The translations under genes and the position numbers were made by a program. This document shows positions 22,801 through 33,477 of a stretch of 64,000 nucleotides of DNA, piece after piece; positions within the stretch are counted from its first letter, which is position 1, and every line of letters starts with the position of its first letter. The notes beneath the pieces were generated by a model. That model did not search any database. It saw nothing but the letters and a program-made list of their open reading frames with translations, and was not told the origin of the DNA. Origin of the DNA: Limnomonas spitsbergensis (Eukaryota; Chlorophyta; Chlorophyceae; Chlamydomonadales); NCBI GenBank assembly GCA_037349105.1, contig JAYJMM010000123.1, forward strand, positions 4,092,001 through 4,156,000. The letters are read 5' to 3'.

Positions 22801-25800
22801 GGCCCCTTGTTGCACGCTGTCTCGTGGGGTAAATCTCGTGGGCTGGCTCATTGGCTGGCAAGGTCTGGATCCATATGCTCGGAGGGGGGCGATGTGTTTT
22901 GAGAGGCAGGTACTATTCAGCCCTGTGGCGACCCCTTCACAGCTGACAGAATTCAAGCAAGCTTCATTGTTTTCATTCGCCAGTACCGGTAAATGTACCG
23001 ATAATGTTAAGTTTAATCATTCAAATGTACCTTTTGTCATTACCGCAAGTTGCAATCTCAACATCCTGGCGTCGACCCTCCTGATGTGAAGGACCCTGAT
23101 TGGACGGCATACCTGGATCACCCCCCCCCCCCTGGTTTGACCTGTCCCTGGTCTTGACCTCTCTGCCATGCGTGGCTGATTGAGCTGCTGTTGTGACACG
23201 GCTTCTTCTGCTTGGTTTCAGGAACAAGCGGCGAGGAGTCGCCCATAACGCGTGTATACCTATTATTAAAGCCAAGAGGAGTGACTTGGAAGTGCACCGG
23301 GAATTACGTCCTGAACTTAATGATGTACGCATTATGATGTACGCATGGCCACGTGGGTTTGTCAGGGAATGGGTGTTGGTACGAGCTGCACTGCCACTAG
23401 GAAATCTTGTGCAAGATGTCCTAGTGGCAGTGCAGCTCGTCACCCAACTACCAATACCGGTACCCATTCCCTGACAGGGTAGTCACGCACTTACAGGTTC
23501 AGGTGGAGGGTCAAACCCTTAGCACTGAATTCTAAATCCGGTATTTTTCGGAGAACACAGGCACCGTATTCACTTGATAACGGATCTCGTGCTGAACTGG
23601 CATTCGCGGCTTGTTACAGCTGGTGTGGTGCCTAGTTTCATTCCTCAACCAGTGCTGGTTAGGGACAGGGTATTTGTCTTTATCCGAGAGGACAGTCTAT
23701 ACGTCCCCTTCCTCTTCCCCCACGCCTTTGCCTTACCTTTGTCTCCCTCCTCCTTTGCCTCACCCTCCCCCCACCTTTGCCTCACCATCATTCCAACTTC
23801 ACCGATGCCTCACCTCCCTCCTCTCTACCCTGGCCTCCTCTTCCTCCCCCCCCTCCCCCACCATCACCACCAGGATCTGGTGCGCCTTTGTAAAGCAGCC
23901 CGGAGGGTTCTACAGCGCATGCGCGTTCACTCCGACTCCCAGCTGTGCCTTGACGTGCTCCGGGCTTGGTCTGGTCAGGCCTCTGAGGCTGGCGTGAGAG
24001 GCCTTCGCGCCTCTCGCTTGGAAGCCAGAGGGGCGGGGCGGACAGCCGCGGCGGTTCTGGCCGCATGGGCCAGCACTGTGGAGGCTGTTAAGGAAGCGAG
24101 GGCGGAGGCGGGGTTGAGAGGGGCGGGGCACGAGCTGGAATTACTGCGCCGGGCGCTACTTCTGTGGCGCTCCCGCTGCCTGCTCGTTGCCGGCGGGGCC
24201 GGTCTCGTGGCCGGGCGGCGCGTCGCCGCACTGGCGATGTGCGTCGCGGCGTGGGCGGGCCTCGCCCGGCGCGCGGCCGGCCGGAGGCTGGCTGTGCGGC
24301 GCTGCGTCGACCGCGCAGCGCGCGGCTCGCTCGCCGCGGTGATGTCAGCGTGGAGTCAGTGGGCACTGGACGGGCCTGGGGGAGGCGGGTATGCCGAGCA
24401 TGTGTTCTGCCGGAGGCGCTTGGCCGCTGTGATGCGCGCATGGCGGCAGACTGTGTGGGACGGGCGTGTCCTGGTTGCAGTGCTCGAGGCGGCGGCGGGG
24501 CGATGGCAGCGGCAGAGGCTGGTGCGGGCGCTCGCTGCCTGGCTGGCAATTGCGGAGCTGCGCACGGAGCAGAGGTGCGAACGTCGGAGGAAGGGGGGGG
24601 CAATAACCTTTAACCCTGAGCCCTGAAAGCGCTGAACCTGAAATCTTCAACAACAACAAACTCCTCATTAGGGAGAGTGACGCCCCCCCCCCGTTAAATC
24701 CCTGTCCAGGGACATACCTTGCTTTGGTTCACATTTCTAATCTATTTATCTACATCAGGCATACTGTTTTGTTCATTCGCAGTGCCTCCCCTCGGCATCG
24801 AGTTGATTATTTATGTCATGAGGAGCAAACTGGAGCAAAGTAGGGATTAAGCGCGCAGGGGTTTAACGCTGGGAATATTGCTTGGAAGTGGCCCAAAGGT
24901 TTTGCCTGGGGGGAAGGGGGAGGGGGGGGGCAAGATTGGGCACTCGCCATTTGCTAATCAGCTGGATTCAAAGGTGCCATGAGAAGCGCTTTGTTGAAGT
25001 GATTGGCCCGGCTCTATTACATCTGTCCTCTTGGCTTCCAGTCGGTGCGCACCCAGCTTCCTTCAAGGTGCCCAGGCAGGGGCCACTCCTTCACCTTCAC
25101 GCTCAAAACAACATCGTAACATTGCGGAATGGTTGACACAGGGAGCGGTGCAGGTTGTGGCGGAGGCAACATCCACGTCATTTTCGCATAGTGACTTCCA
25201 GGTTCCGATTTCATCTACTGGTACAGAGCACCTGTCTAGTGTCATATCCCCCCGTCTCAATCTCTGAAACCGCGGCCTCTCATTTGAAACCTTTCCACCC
25301 CCTCTCCAAGATAACATCTCTTCACCTCTCGGACACAGCCTCTCATTTTTAACCTGTCCACCCCCTCGCCAACACAACATCTGTATCTTAGTCTCTCAAA
25401 CACAGCCTCTCATTGTAACCCTTCCACCCCATCTCCCCATCTCCCCATCTCCACCCATCTCCGCCCCATCTCCCCATCTCCCCATCACCGCCCCATCTCC
25501 CCATCTCCCCATCTCTCCATCACCCCTCTTAGGCTGCGTTCCGTCGCGGCGCTGCCGGAGCAGAGCAAAGCCGTGCTCTGCACGATGTTCGGCTGTTTGT
25601 GGTTGGGCAGCAGGCAAGACTCCTCTGCCGCATCGGCCCTCACGTTCTTCAGGGCGGCCAGCGTTCTAGAGACAGCACCCTCGGAGGGCCTAGGTGGCGC
25701 GGGAGGTGTCTTCTTACCCTACGGCGGCCAACAAGCGGCGACAATATACGGGCAACGGGATTTCCCGCTTGACCCCCGGCCAGCGGCACTGTACAGTTCC

Positions 25801-28800
25801 CTGCCGGCATTCCCTTGTGTGTTGGGAGACGCCGCGCGTGAGCAGGGGGGCTCGTTGCCGCCAGCAGAGGCAACAGGGAGCAGGGAGATGGCTGAGTGGG
25901 GAGGCAGGCTGGGGTTGCCTGAGGACCGTTGGGCTGCAGGTGGGGGGCCCGGGCCGTGGCACGGAGGTTTCTTATCGCAGCAGGGCTGGCGGCCTGACGG
26001 CGAGGGCGGCGAGGAGGGGGGGATGGGCGCGGGCGTTGCCCCGCCGCAGCGGGGCGGCGCCTTAGATCTTGCGGGGCAGTCGAGTCTGCCGGGACCCTGG
26101 CGCGGCGACCTGTCGCGTGAGGGCTGGCTGGCCGTGTCGGGTTCGGGGCCGTGGATCTGGCTGATGCGGACCTCGCTGCTGGCTTGGCAGAGACTGGCGG
26201 CCGGACGCGGGCTGCGCACGCAGCGGGCGGAGCGGCTGGCGAGGTTTGCGGATGGGCGCCTGGTCGGTGCGGCGTTTGCTGCCTGGCAGGCGGCAGGCCG
26301 CAGTGCAGCTGCCGTGGCCTGCAGCGCCGAGAGGTATGTTGCTATCTCTGACTCTGCCCCGAAGGCCTGTAATAAGATCGTCAGAAGACCTACCGGTAGC
26401 GTTAGACATGGAATTCAATGCCTGGGATGCATATAAATAAATATATCGATACCGGTGCATCCTGGGGCGTGGATTAAGGCGGCCACCCGTTCGGCATACT
26501 ATCTTGATAAGGCCTGTTGCATGCTCCCATACCCGTGGCCTTTTGTTTTCATGGGACAGGTTGGGGGATGCAGGGATAACCCCGAGGGGGAGAAACGGTG
26601 CAGGCCTAGCAAGGTAGGTTGGCTGGTCAGCCTTCACCCTTCACCGTAGACCCTCAACTAGGGAATGGGGATACATTTCCTGTGAGTGGATGGTGGAGTG
26701 GATGTCCAGCCGGGCAGTGTGCTCCCCACGGCCTGTCAGCACACTGCCACTTCCCATGTGGGTGGCTGAGTGTAAGCCCCACCGGGCCATGTCCCTTTCA
26801 ATGCAGGGCTTTGCATGTGAAGCGTAATTGCCGCCTGCCAGTGTACTGCCGGCCTGCCAGTGTACTGCCAGCCTGCCAGTGTACAGCCGGACGGCCAGTG
26901 TAATGCCGGCCTATCAGTGTACTGCCAGTCTGTCAGTGTACTGCCAGCCTGCCAGTGCACTGCCAGCCTGTCAGTGTACTGCCAGCCTGCCAGTGCACTG
27001 CCAGCCTGTCAGTGTACTGCCAGCCTGTCAGTGTACTGCCAGCCTGCCAGTGCACTGCCAGCCTGCCAGTGTACAGCCAGACGACCACCAGTGTACTTCC
27101 ACTGCATGTGCATGTAGAGTGTTGTGTGTGAAAGGTGCCGCCTGCCTGTCAGTGAACTTCTACTGCACGTGAAGCGTACCGCCCGCCTGTCAGTGAACTT
27201 GTACTACATGTGAAAAGTACCGCCCGGTGCCCGCCTGCCATTGAAACTTGATTATATTTGTGTGCAGGGCGCTGCATGTGAAGCGGCTGCGTGCTGCCTT
27301 CTCTGGGCTGGCAGGTGCCTATGAAGCGCGGGAGCACATGGAGCAGCAGTCTGCTGAGCTGGCAGACAGGATCAATGGGAGGAAGAGCCAATGCGTGAGT
27401 GTGCTGCCGGGCAGGTCGGCCGGTATTGATTATCCCTCTGGTGGCCAGAGTTTGTTTTGTTGTGGATACTGAGGTTTGTTTTATTTTTGATTTCAACATT
27501 CGTTTTCTTAAGCTTACTGCAATGCTCGTTGCCCATACCGTAAGCATGGATCGGAATTCTGCCCAAGCCTGGGGTCTCCATGTTTTTTCGAAGTGACTGT
27601 GGTAGTGATGTGGCGAATTACCTGGGGGGGTGACTGGGCCGGAAGGGCTGGACGTGTAACCAGGAGTGTGACCAGTGATGTAACCAGGAGTATGACCAGT
27701 GATGTAACCAGGAGTATGACCAGTGATGTAACCAGGAGTATGACCAGTAATGTAACCAGGAGTATGACCAGTGATGTAACCAGGAGTGTGACCAGTGATG
27801 TAACCAGGAGTGTGACCAGTGATGTAACCAGGAGTATGACCAGTGATGTAACCAGGAGTGTGACCAGTGATGTAACCAGGAGTGTGACCAGTGATGTAAC
27901 CAGGAGTGTGACCAGTGATGTAACCAGGAGTGTGACCAGTGATGTAACCAGGAGTGTGACCAGTGATGTAACCAGGAGTGTGACCAGTGATGTAACCAGG
28001 AGTATGACCAGTGATGTAACCAGGAGTGTGACCAGTGATGTAACCAGGAGTGTGACCAGTGATGTAACCAGGAGTGTGACCAGTGATGTAACCAGGAGTG
28101 TGACCAGTGATGTAACCAGGAGTATGACCAGAGGTATATCCTCTCGCGTTTGTTGCGCAACATGGTCTGAGTCAGGATACTAACACCTGATCTGGCTTAG
28201 AGGACCGCCTCAATGCAGGGACAGCAACGTTATGATGGTCAACGTTGCTGTCCCTGCATTGAGGCAGTCCTCTATGCCAGATCAGGTGTTAGTATCCTGA
28301 ATCTGCATAGCTTACCATAATAATTAATTTAAAAGTTGATTAGATTAAGCTCAAATTAAAGCGGTTTCAATCCACTGCTGAAACATTGGAGACCCGGAGG
28401 ATCACCCCCTCAAGCTGTACATGAGGGGCCTGTGCTGGCCAGTGCGTCTCAGAAACCACGTTTCGTGATTTGTACCGGTATGTGAACTGCGATTTGTGAC
28501 CTTGCCGCCTGATGCTTTACCCCATGGGACTTGATGCAGGTGCTTGAGGCTTGGAGAACATGCATGCACAAGCGCCAGGAGTTCCAGCGACGCGCCAAGG
28601 TCGTGTTGCAGAGGGTGGCCCGCTCGCGCTTGCGGCGGGTACTGCTTGCATGGCACAACGAGGCCGCGGCCGCGGCCGCATGGCGGCTGCACTGCCTCGG
28701 CAGCCTGGAGGCCTCGAGGCATGACCACCACTTAGCGGTGGTGTGGGCAGGCTGGCGGCGGCAAGGCGCGGCGCTGGCGGCCGCGCGAAGCGCGGCCAGC

Positions 28801-31249
28801 CAGTGCGCAGCCGCGCACCGGCTGGCGGAGCTGCTGGTCTGCTTTGGCGCCTGGCGCAAGGGCGCCCTGGTCGCTCGGCGGGCGGGCCAGCTGGTCATGC
28901 AACAGCGGAAGCGGGGCAGCCGCCAGATGCTGCGCAGCGCGCTCGGCGCGTTGGCCGCCCATGTCGCGGCGCGCCACGTGCGCGCAGGGTGCGCAAAGGG
29001 CATGGTGTTGCGGAGCGGTTCTCGGGTGCAGCAGCGTGCACTGCGGGCCTGGGGCCTGAGGGCAGCGTGGCTGCGTCGGCGGCGCCGGACGCTAGACCGG
29101 CTGTGCGAGGTGCTGCGGCTGAGGCGGCTGAGCGGCTGTTTGGGCGCATGGAGAGACCAGGTGCTACAGCACCAGCAGGACTTGGAGCACCTCAGGGTGT
29201 GCATCAAAAGGAAGAAGGTGAGGGGAGACAAACCAGGTGCTGAAACGTTAACCACATCCTGAATCATGTAACTCCCGAGGCCGGTAACATCAATAGTGGA
29301 CGAAAGTTACGTTTGTTTGAACGTCTGGTACCGCACATGTAGCTGATGTGGCCGCCGACTGCGATGCAGCTGGTTTTTAGCTGCAGCAAATAAGCAGCGT
29401 TGTTATGTTCCTGCAGCCCGCTCAGCAATGTCTCTCTGCCTGGGAGCAGAGTTGCATTGGTGAAGCTCGGCCCTCATGTAGAGACACATGCCTACCTACA
29501 TCGACCCGCACGCCCTGCACCAAGCTACCATATGTTTATGAGGCTGGATAAGGCGTGTGGATAGATGAAGGTAGGCACGTGTCTGACAGGGCTGCCTCCT
29601 CACGGCCCCAGGCGACCTGCTTGCCTCCAGGAACCAAGGCCCAACCTGTGGACATGTGGACTCAATCGTGGACCCACCCTTGTAACGTTGCCCTCTATTC
29701 CACCATTTAACACGTTCCTCCATATATCGTACTCCCCCATTTCTCTATGTTAGGTATTTCTTTATCGGACTCATGGACCCCTCTTCTTACCTGTTCCTCC
29801 CGTGTTCCTTCAGATCGCGTTTGCGCACTTCAAGCAGTGGTACTGGGACGCGTTTGATTCCGATGTACAGGTGCGGTGCGTTAGGGGGCTGACCGCCATG
29901 CGGTGCGGTCCGGGGGCCGACCGCCATGCGCCCCTGTCTGCCTGGCAGTTTCGGTTCTGGGTTTGAGCCCAAACCCTGACTGCTACGAGCCCTGTCTCCC
30001 AGGCAGCTTGGGTTGAGGGTGTGGGCCTAAACCCTGAACCCTGACTGCCGTGCGTCCTGTCTGCCGGGCAGCTTGCCCTGATATGCAGCTTACCCGCCAC
30101 GACCCCTGACCGCCCTGGAAGCGTGGATTGTTGTAGGTCGATGGTTTTACTTCCTGGTTTCTTACACTCGCGTGCTGTGCCTGCTGTTCTATTCCCAACA
30201 ATCTTAACCCCAGAACCCATCCCCCTCAACAGGACACCATCCGGCGAGTGTTCCACACCACGGAGAGCACCATGCCTCTCGATGCGCACGGGGCCCCCCG
30301 GGAGGCCTCCTCCTCGCCAGACTCCCTCCCCAGCCGCTTCTCGACGGCTTCGCCCAGCAATGGCGGTGGGCCGCCCCCAGCCGCCGCTGCCGCTGATTTC
30401 TCGCTGCCAGCAATGCCATCAGTAGCCCATCGCGGCGGCCGGAGCGGGTCTCGGTGGGCCGAGTCCCCATCCGCGACGTATGCGGGCATCCCTCGCGTCA
30501 ATCCGCGACAGACAGCCAGCCCTCAGCGACAAGTGAGCGGCGCTGGAGGCAGCGATGGCGGGGGGAGGAGCTCGGGTGGTGGAGCCACCCTGTCTGCCTC
30601 TGTCATGGCTCGCCAGGCACATCAGCATCAGATGCAGCAGCAGGCATACCCACCTGCATACATGGCTGTCGCCTCGAGCGGGGGCGCGCGATCCGTCGTG
30701 TCCTCGTCCTCCAAAGGGCCTCCCTCGACTGGCAGCACCCCACTGAGGAAGGGCGAGCAACAACACTCCCGCATCCCTGGATCTGGACCTGGACCTGGAT
30801 CTGCTGCGGTTTCGGGCCATGCGCCGGCGGCGTCGTTCAGCAGCTGGGCTTTCGCGTCGGAGCTCGACGCCATGCGCACGGCCTCGACAGCGCAGGCAGC
30901 GGGGCAGGCGGCAGCTGCTGCAACGACAGCGGCGACGCGTCTGGGGGGGCTAGCCTTCGGAGCAGGGCGACCCGCGGCCGCAGCTGCAGCCGCCGTCTTC
31001 TCCCCGGCAGGATATCACGGCTACAGTGGCGCTGTTGGGGCGTCGCCGCAGCTGCATGGCCAGTCCGGGCCCCCGTCCTTATCCGGCAAGCCGCAGCGAG
31101 GCGGCGGCCACGCGGCAGCGTCGTTGGCAGATGCATCGTCACCGGATGCGCCTGCGGCCTGGCGCCTCGTGTCGGATAACGCGCTCTTCAGCGAGGAGCC
31201 GTTGTTCACGGAGGAGGGATGGTCGGCCCCGGGGTCGCCTGAGATATGA
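9913..31249 (+). CDS. SFI1-repeat (centrin-binding type) protein with N-terminal beta-trefoil/fascin-like region, 14 exons
   Basis: Exons: 9913-10300, 10692-10960, 11564-11785, 13078-13275, 14386-14561, 15443-15542, 16436-16617, 21771-22554, 23874-24574, 25533-26333, 27268-27394, 28540-29217, 29814-29870 and 30233-31249. All phases agree, giving 1,899 residues and stop TGA at 31249. Residues about 205-360 (GDVIVLI, SYLEVVRQ, GPYVGLRS, LGVWEQWEVV) look like a beta-trefoil/fascin-like fold. Residues about 400-510 are predicted coiled coil. Exons 8, 9, 10 and 12 carry many SFI1-type units, about 30 residues apart and centred on Trp (FSAWVRQ, WSAWQSF, FLAWQDL, FVRWRDA, LLAWHNE, LGAWRDQ). SFI1 repeats form a long helix that binds centrin at centrosomes or basal bodies; that role here is inferred. 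The last exon (about 340 residues) is Ser/Ala/Pro/Gly-rich and probably disordered. The least certain part is exon 2, which includes a CT microsatellite read as Ser-Leu repeats. Confidence 0.85.
10757..10837. repeat. (CT)n microsatellite, about 40 units
   Basis: Uninterrupted CT/TC dinucleotides. If exon 2 of the SFI1-like gene starts at 10692 the tract is translated as a Ser-Leu run. If the acceptor at 10846-10847 (CTTGACAG) is used instead, the tract is an extreme polypyrimidine tract, but then the phase with exon 1 fails. The words flanking it on both sides (GGTCTTGAC then GAGGC) are themselves duplicated. Confidence 0.9.
11137..11563. repeat. Three upstream copies of the SFI1-like exon 3 acceptor and exon start
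   Basis: The real exon 3 begins at 11564 after CCTACCCACAG and reads GARYCVVHSAVQDPD. Units of about 135 bp upstream repeat the intron end, the acceptor and about 70-80 bp of exon. The copy at about 11298 still has a good acceptor and reads GARYCVVHSAVQDPES before running into intron. The copies at about 11168 and 11430 are more decayed. Confidence 0.85.
12190..13077. repeat. Serial copies of the SFI1-like exon 4 acceptor
   Basis: The true exon 4 starts at 13078 after GGCTGTAG and reads GPYVGLRS. The same junction, intron end CACCCCTCGCTGCAG then GGCCCCTACRTRGGCCTGCG, recurs at about 12760, 12862 and 12972. More decayed versions lie near 12200, 12300, 12545 and 12650. Units are about 100 bp and include runs of the short word TGAATGGTAGC. 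Confidence 0.85.
13276..14100. repeat. Serial copies of the SFI1-like exon 4 donor
   Basis: The exon 4 end and donor (AGGCTGCCGCAG then GTGAGGCAGG) with about 60 bp of exon are repeated nearly exactly about 120 bp downstream (13341-13410). They then recur as six or so decayed copies (GCAGGCCCTAGGGAC at about 13409, 13769, 13875 and 13985) up to about 14075. Some copies keep a usable GTGAGG. Confidence 0.8.
14575..15010. repeat. Repeats in intron 5 of the SFI1-like gene
   Basis: Five or six imperfect copies of a block containing GGGCAGCAGGCCTGGAGC, spaced about 70-110 bp and separated by variable GT-rich spacers. The origin of the unit is not clear. Confidence 0.65.
16200..16435. repeat. Copies of the SFI1-like exon 7 acceptor and start
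   Basis: Exon 7 begins at 16436 with GTTGAGATCCTTAGATC after CTGCAG. The intron before it carries at least three decayed copies (GTTGAGAACCCTAGATCTAG at 16376, GCTGAGATCCCTAGATCTAG at about 16318, GTTGAGATATTGGGATATAG at about 16256). Each is followed by TCATGAACCCTAAACCC-type telomere-like words. Confidence 0.75.
16590..17490. repeat. 96-97 bp tandem array derived from the SFI1-like exon 7 donor
   Basis: Exon 7 ends GCCCGAGCCGTCATGCAAGC then TTGGAG, followed by the donor GTAGGGAACCCTC. The array repeats this junction about nine times as GCAGCCACCCGGGCTGTGAT, GCAGACATGGAAGTGGGGAA and CCCTCATGCACCCTAAACCC. Spacing of the GTGATGCAG word is 96-97 bp. In the copies the donor GT has become GG at the same place (GGAAGTGGGG). 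Confidence 0.88.
18142..18215. mobile_element. Hairpin (foldback) element
   Basis: A perfect inverted repeat of about 25 bp (TTAGGAGAAGAGGGGCACCC continuing GGCAA) is separated by a 17 bp loop. It lies in intron 7 of the SFI1-like gene. Confidence 0.7.
19236..19736. mobile_element. 500 bp foldback element with about 235 bp imperfect inverted arms
   Basis: The left arm reads ATTCACCG, AGAAGGAGGTGCGA, GCCAAGCACGCTAGCCA, ACCCACGCTGGGCGGCGAA and CATGGGTGCAG. The right arm holds the reverse complement of each block in opposite order, ending GTGGCGAAT. The centre is itself a tight stem (GGAAGGATGTTTTGGAACAA region). No coding capacity is seen. It probably is a non-autonomous DNA transposon. Confidence 0.78.
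19806..19965 (+). repeat. Dispersed repeat R1, copy 3
   Basis: Contains GGCCCGATTGGGACCAAACT and ends CTTGTAGCTGTCATGTAGCT then GAATCACAAACAATAAACAG, collinear with the copy at 47784-47945. It lies between a foldback element and an R3 copy. Confidence 0.7.
19966..20432 (-). repeat. Dispersed repeat R3, copy 1 (inverse of 60318-60785)
   Basis: About 460 bp whose blocks occur in reverse complement at 60318-60785. Examples are CTTAAAATGCTTTTTGGCCC, CGTAGATTTCACATGA, GGTCAACGGTCAACGTTAAG and CCCAAAAGTCCTTAGGTG. Function is unknown and no ORF is seen. Confidence 0.8.
23361..23475. mobile_element. Hairpin (foldback) element in intron 8 of the SFI1-like gene
   Basis: Outer arms GTCAGGGAATGGGT and ACCCATTCCCTGAC enclose inner arms ACGAGCTGCACTGCCACTAG and its complement, with a small asymmetry (CCAATACCGG) between them. 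This is a MITE-like structure. Confidence 0.72.
26800..27240. repeat. 19 bp minisatellite plus copies of the exon 11 acceptor (SFI1-like gene)
   Basis: Units of GCCAGTGTACTGCCAGCCT fill 26838-27085. On both sides are decayed copies of the exon 11 start, whose true form at 27268 is GCAG then GGCGCTGCATGTGAAGCGG. Examples are GCAGGGCTTTGCATGTGAAG at about 26805 and CTGCACGTGAAGCGTACCGC at about 27164. Confidence 0.82.
27650..28135. repeat. 24 bp minisatellite, about 20 copies
   Basis: The unit GTAACCAGGAGTGTGACCAG continues TGAT; copies differ mainly by GTGTG/GTATG. Because 24 is a multiple of 3, open frames run through on both strands, but the array sits inside intron 11 of the SFI1-like gene and is not coding. 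Confidence 0.93.
28172..28300. mobile_element. Foldback element with about 60 bp arms in intron 11 of the SFI1-like gene
   Basis: The left arm TCAGGATACTAACACCTGAT ... CAATGCAGGGACAGCAACGT and the right arm ACGTTGCTGTCCCTGCATTG ... ATCAGGTGTTAGTATCCTGA are near-perfect complements around a 9-10 bp loop. It would form a long stem in the pre-mRNA. Confidence 0.82.
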
Positions 31250-32097
31250 GTCTGGCGAGGTCTGAGACCATCAAGGACTGAGATCAGTGGAATCTGAGAT
31301 CAGTGAGGTCTGAAATTTAAGACCTGAAATCAGCGAGGTCTGAGAACCCTTCTTTTGAAATCAGAGAGGTCTGAAAATCGGGAAGTGATACAGGAGAGTG
31401 TTTGCAGAGTTTGGGGGAGCTCAAGGCGTATGGAGGGGGGAGGGGGGGCACAGCTCCTTTTTGTGGCCCGATACGTGATTCCAATGACTGGTTTAGGGTG
31501 TACTGGTATGCTTGCGTCGAGTGAGTGTTAAAGGCGAAAAAATATACCAAGTCTACAGCATGCTATCCTGCCTGTCATAGTAAGAGGATTGAGCAGGTTG
31601 GACCAAGACAAGTCTCTCGCCCTCTCAGCTCTGTGGATTTTCCAGCCTAGCAGCCAACGCCTACTATAAAGTACGATTTAACAGAGCTCCTTTACTCGGC
31701 TTCCATCAAAGACGGTTTCACTGAACCTCAATAGACCTGGATGTGGTTAAACGACGTCAGGTTTTCAGATTTCACGTTACACCTCTGGGCCCTGCTCAAA
31801 AGGCTTGGTCACATGGGTCAATGACATTACACTTCTCGACCCAGCTCAAAAGGCGTGGTCACATGGGTCGATGACATTACACTTCTGGACCCAGCTCAAA
31901 AGGCTTGGTCACATGGGTCAATGACATTACACTTCTGGAACCAGCTCAACAGGCTTGGTCAAATGGGTCGATGACATTACACTTCTGGGCCCTGCTCAAA
32001 AGGCTCGGCTGCGTGGGCGTCCATCAATGTAGTTGGGACTTGAGATAAACTCAAGATCCTCAATGTGTGTGAAGTTGCAGATGTGGTGCGCTGGCAT
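31250..32097. other. 3' flank of the SFI1-like gene with R2-derived tandem repeats
   Basis: 31255-31380 holds short GAGGTCTGA / TGAGATCAGTG repeats, likely 3' UTR. 31783-32010 holds four to five tandem units of about 52 bp built from the R2 terminal sequence (GACATTACACTTCTGG, CCAGCTCAAAAGGCTTGGTC). I see no gene between. Confidence 0.6.
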
Positions 32098-33173
32098 GTC
32101 AATGACGTTACAATTCTGGGCCCTGCTCGGCTGCGTGGGCGCCCAACTGTCCAGATGGGAGAAAATAAACTAAAAGGGAGATGGGGGAAAGGACCACAAC
32201 GAAGGGCACACAAATTCGACAGCTCGGCAGCTCGGCAGGGCTAGATGCCCTGCATGAATATGCGGCGGCTATAAAGCTCCAGGTCAACGTCAGCAAGACA
32301 GAGATCTTAGAGTTCGGCAGCCGCATAGCAGCACAGCGCCGGCAACCAGCCCATTCATGCGTGTTCGGTCCCGACAGAACAGTGCTGACGCGTGTTTAAA
32401 AATTCAGTTTCTTGGGCATCATTCAGCACGAGAGCGCTAGCATGCAGAAGGCCATGCAAGGAAGAGAGGCGCCTCTCACTGCTGCGCTGCACCGTGTCCG
32501 CCGTATGGCCGCCAAGGTGCGCCAGAGGCATCATTTGCCTACTCGCATCCGGCTAGCGGCCACATACGCAGCGCCTGAAGCCCACTACGGGGATGTGGTG
32601 TGGGTCACCGGTCAACTCCAACACTATCTCCAGAGCAAGCTGCAGTCCAGCTTTCTACAGCACCTGCGTCAGGCAGTGGGGCTCCCTGGGTCAGCCGTCT
32701 TCTGGGGAGTCCTGAGGGAGCTACAGATCCAACCGTTACAGCAAGGTTGGTGAGGCGATGTCCTTCACTTGTACAATGCAGCGGTAGCACCAGCAGCACA
32801 TGAAGGAAACCCACTTATGGCGACAGCCATGGCGGCTGATATGCAGCTCGTGCTCAGTCAGACCACTGGAGGACGCAATTGGTGCAGTGAACTGCGATGT
32901 GCCTTAGAGGAGCTAGAGTGGGGAGCAGCCGCCCCCAAACTGTGTCAAGCAGCGGCTGACCTACAGCTTCTCCCCGTTGCAAAAGTACTAGCGCTAGTAA
33001 ACGCTGCCTATGAGCTAGAGCAGATGGAGGTCGTCGGCCGGGATCACCCTAGGGAACCCGCCACCAAACACAGGTTTGCGGCCACGCCTCGTTTCAGCCT
33101 ATAGCAGGCGCTTTTGTTTGCCGACGTGGCCGAGCTTCTTTTCAGCATGGCCCAGAGGTGCAATGTCATAAAC
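32098..33173. mobile_element. R2 terminal-inverted-repeat unit enclosing a LINE relic
   Basis: The left end GTCAATGACGTTACAATTCT, then GGGCCCTGCTCGGCTGCGTG, is mirrored at the right end by CGTGGCCGAGC, GGCCCAGAGGTG and CAATGTCATAAAC. The same inverted pair bounds other R2 units in this window. The interior carries reverse-transcriptase-like sequence (32181-33104), so either the LINE fragment landed in an R2 element or the pairing is fortuitous. Confidence 0.55.
32181..33104 (+). pseudogene. Degraded non-LTR (LINE) reverse transcriptase, C-terminal part
   Basis: 32181-32399 reads LQVNVSKTEILEFGS, the stretch following the catalytic core in LINE reverse transcriptases. The frame then breaks at about 32400. 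32406-32753 continues in another frame with FLGIIQHESA, a thumb region (RIRLAATYAAPEAHYGDVVW) and LRQAVGLP. 32769-33104 holds a further piece. The frameshift, the stops and the absence of the YADD-type core show it is dead. Confidence 0.72.
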
Positions 33174-33477
33174 ACAAATTCGACACCTCAGATCCTCTAG
33201 AAACTGGCCCTCGACAATGCCTACGATGTTGTATGCATTTTCCACGAAAGCAAGTGCATCCCACCCCTGGCCGGCCTGCTACAGCTGGTGGAGGTTGGAG
33301 GCACCGTCCTGGGGACCTGACCCCTCTCTCCCGCAACTGCTCCCTGACACAAGGGGACTGGAAGTATCAATGACAGTACACCTCTGGGCACTGGAAGTAT
33401 GCATATGGATGTGGATAGGAGATGAGGGAGGGAGAAGGGAGAAAGGTTGTCAACAGGTGCATGTGGATGAGAGGCGA
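33174..33477. other. Intergenic, no gene seen
   Basis: About 300 bp between two R2 units. A short open frame is present, but no family resemblance was recognised. Confidence 0.4.

Noticed and set aside
27593..28183. Open frames on both strands encoding short tandem peptides
   Set aside because: They come from a 24 bp minisatellite, a multiple of 3, inside intron 11 of the SFI1-like gene. There is no start context or conserved flank.
28449..29267. 272-codon minus-strand open frame
   Set aside because: Antisense shadow of SFI1-like exon 12, whose SFI1 units and splice phases are clear on the plus strand.
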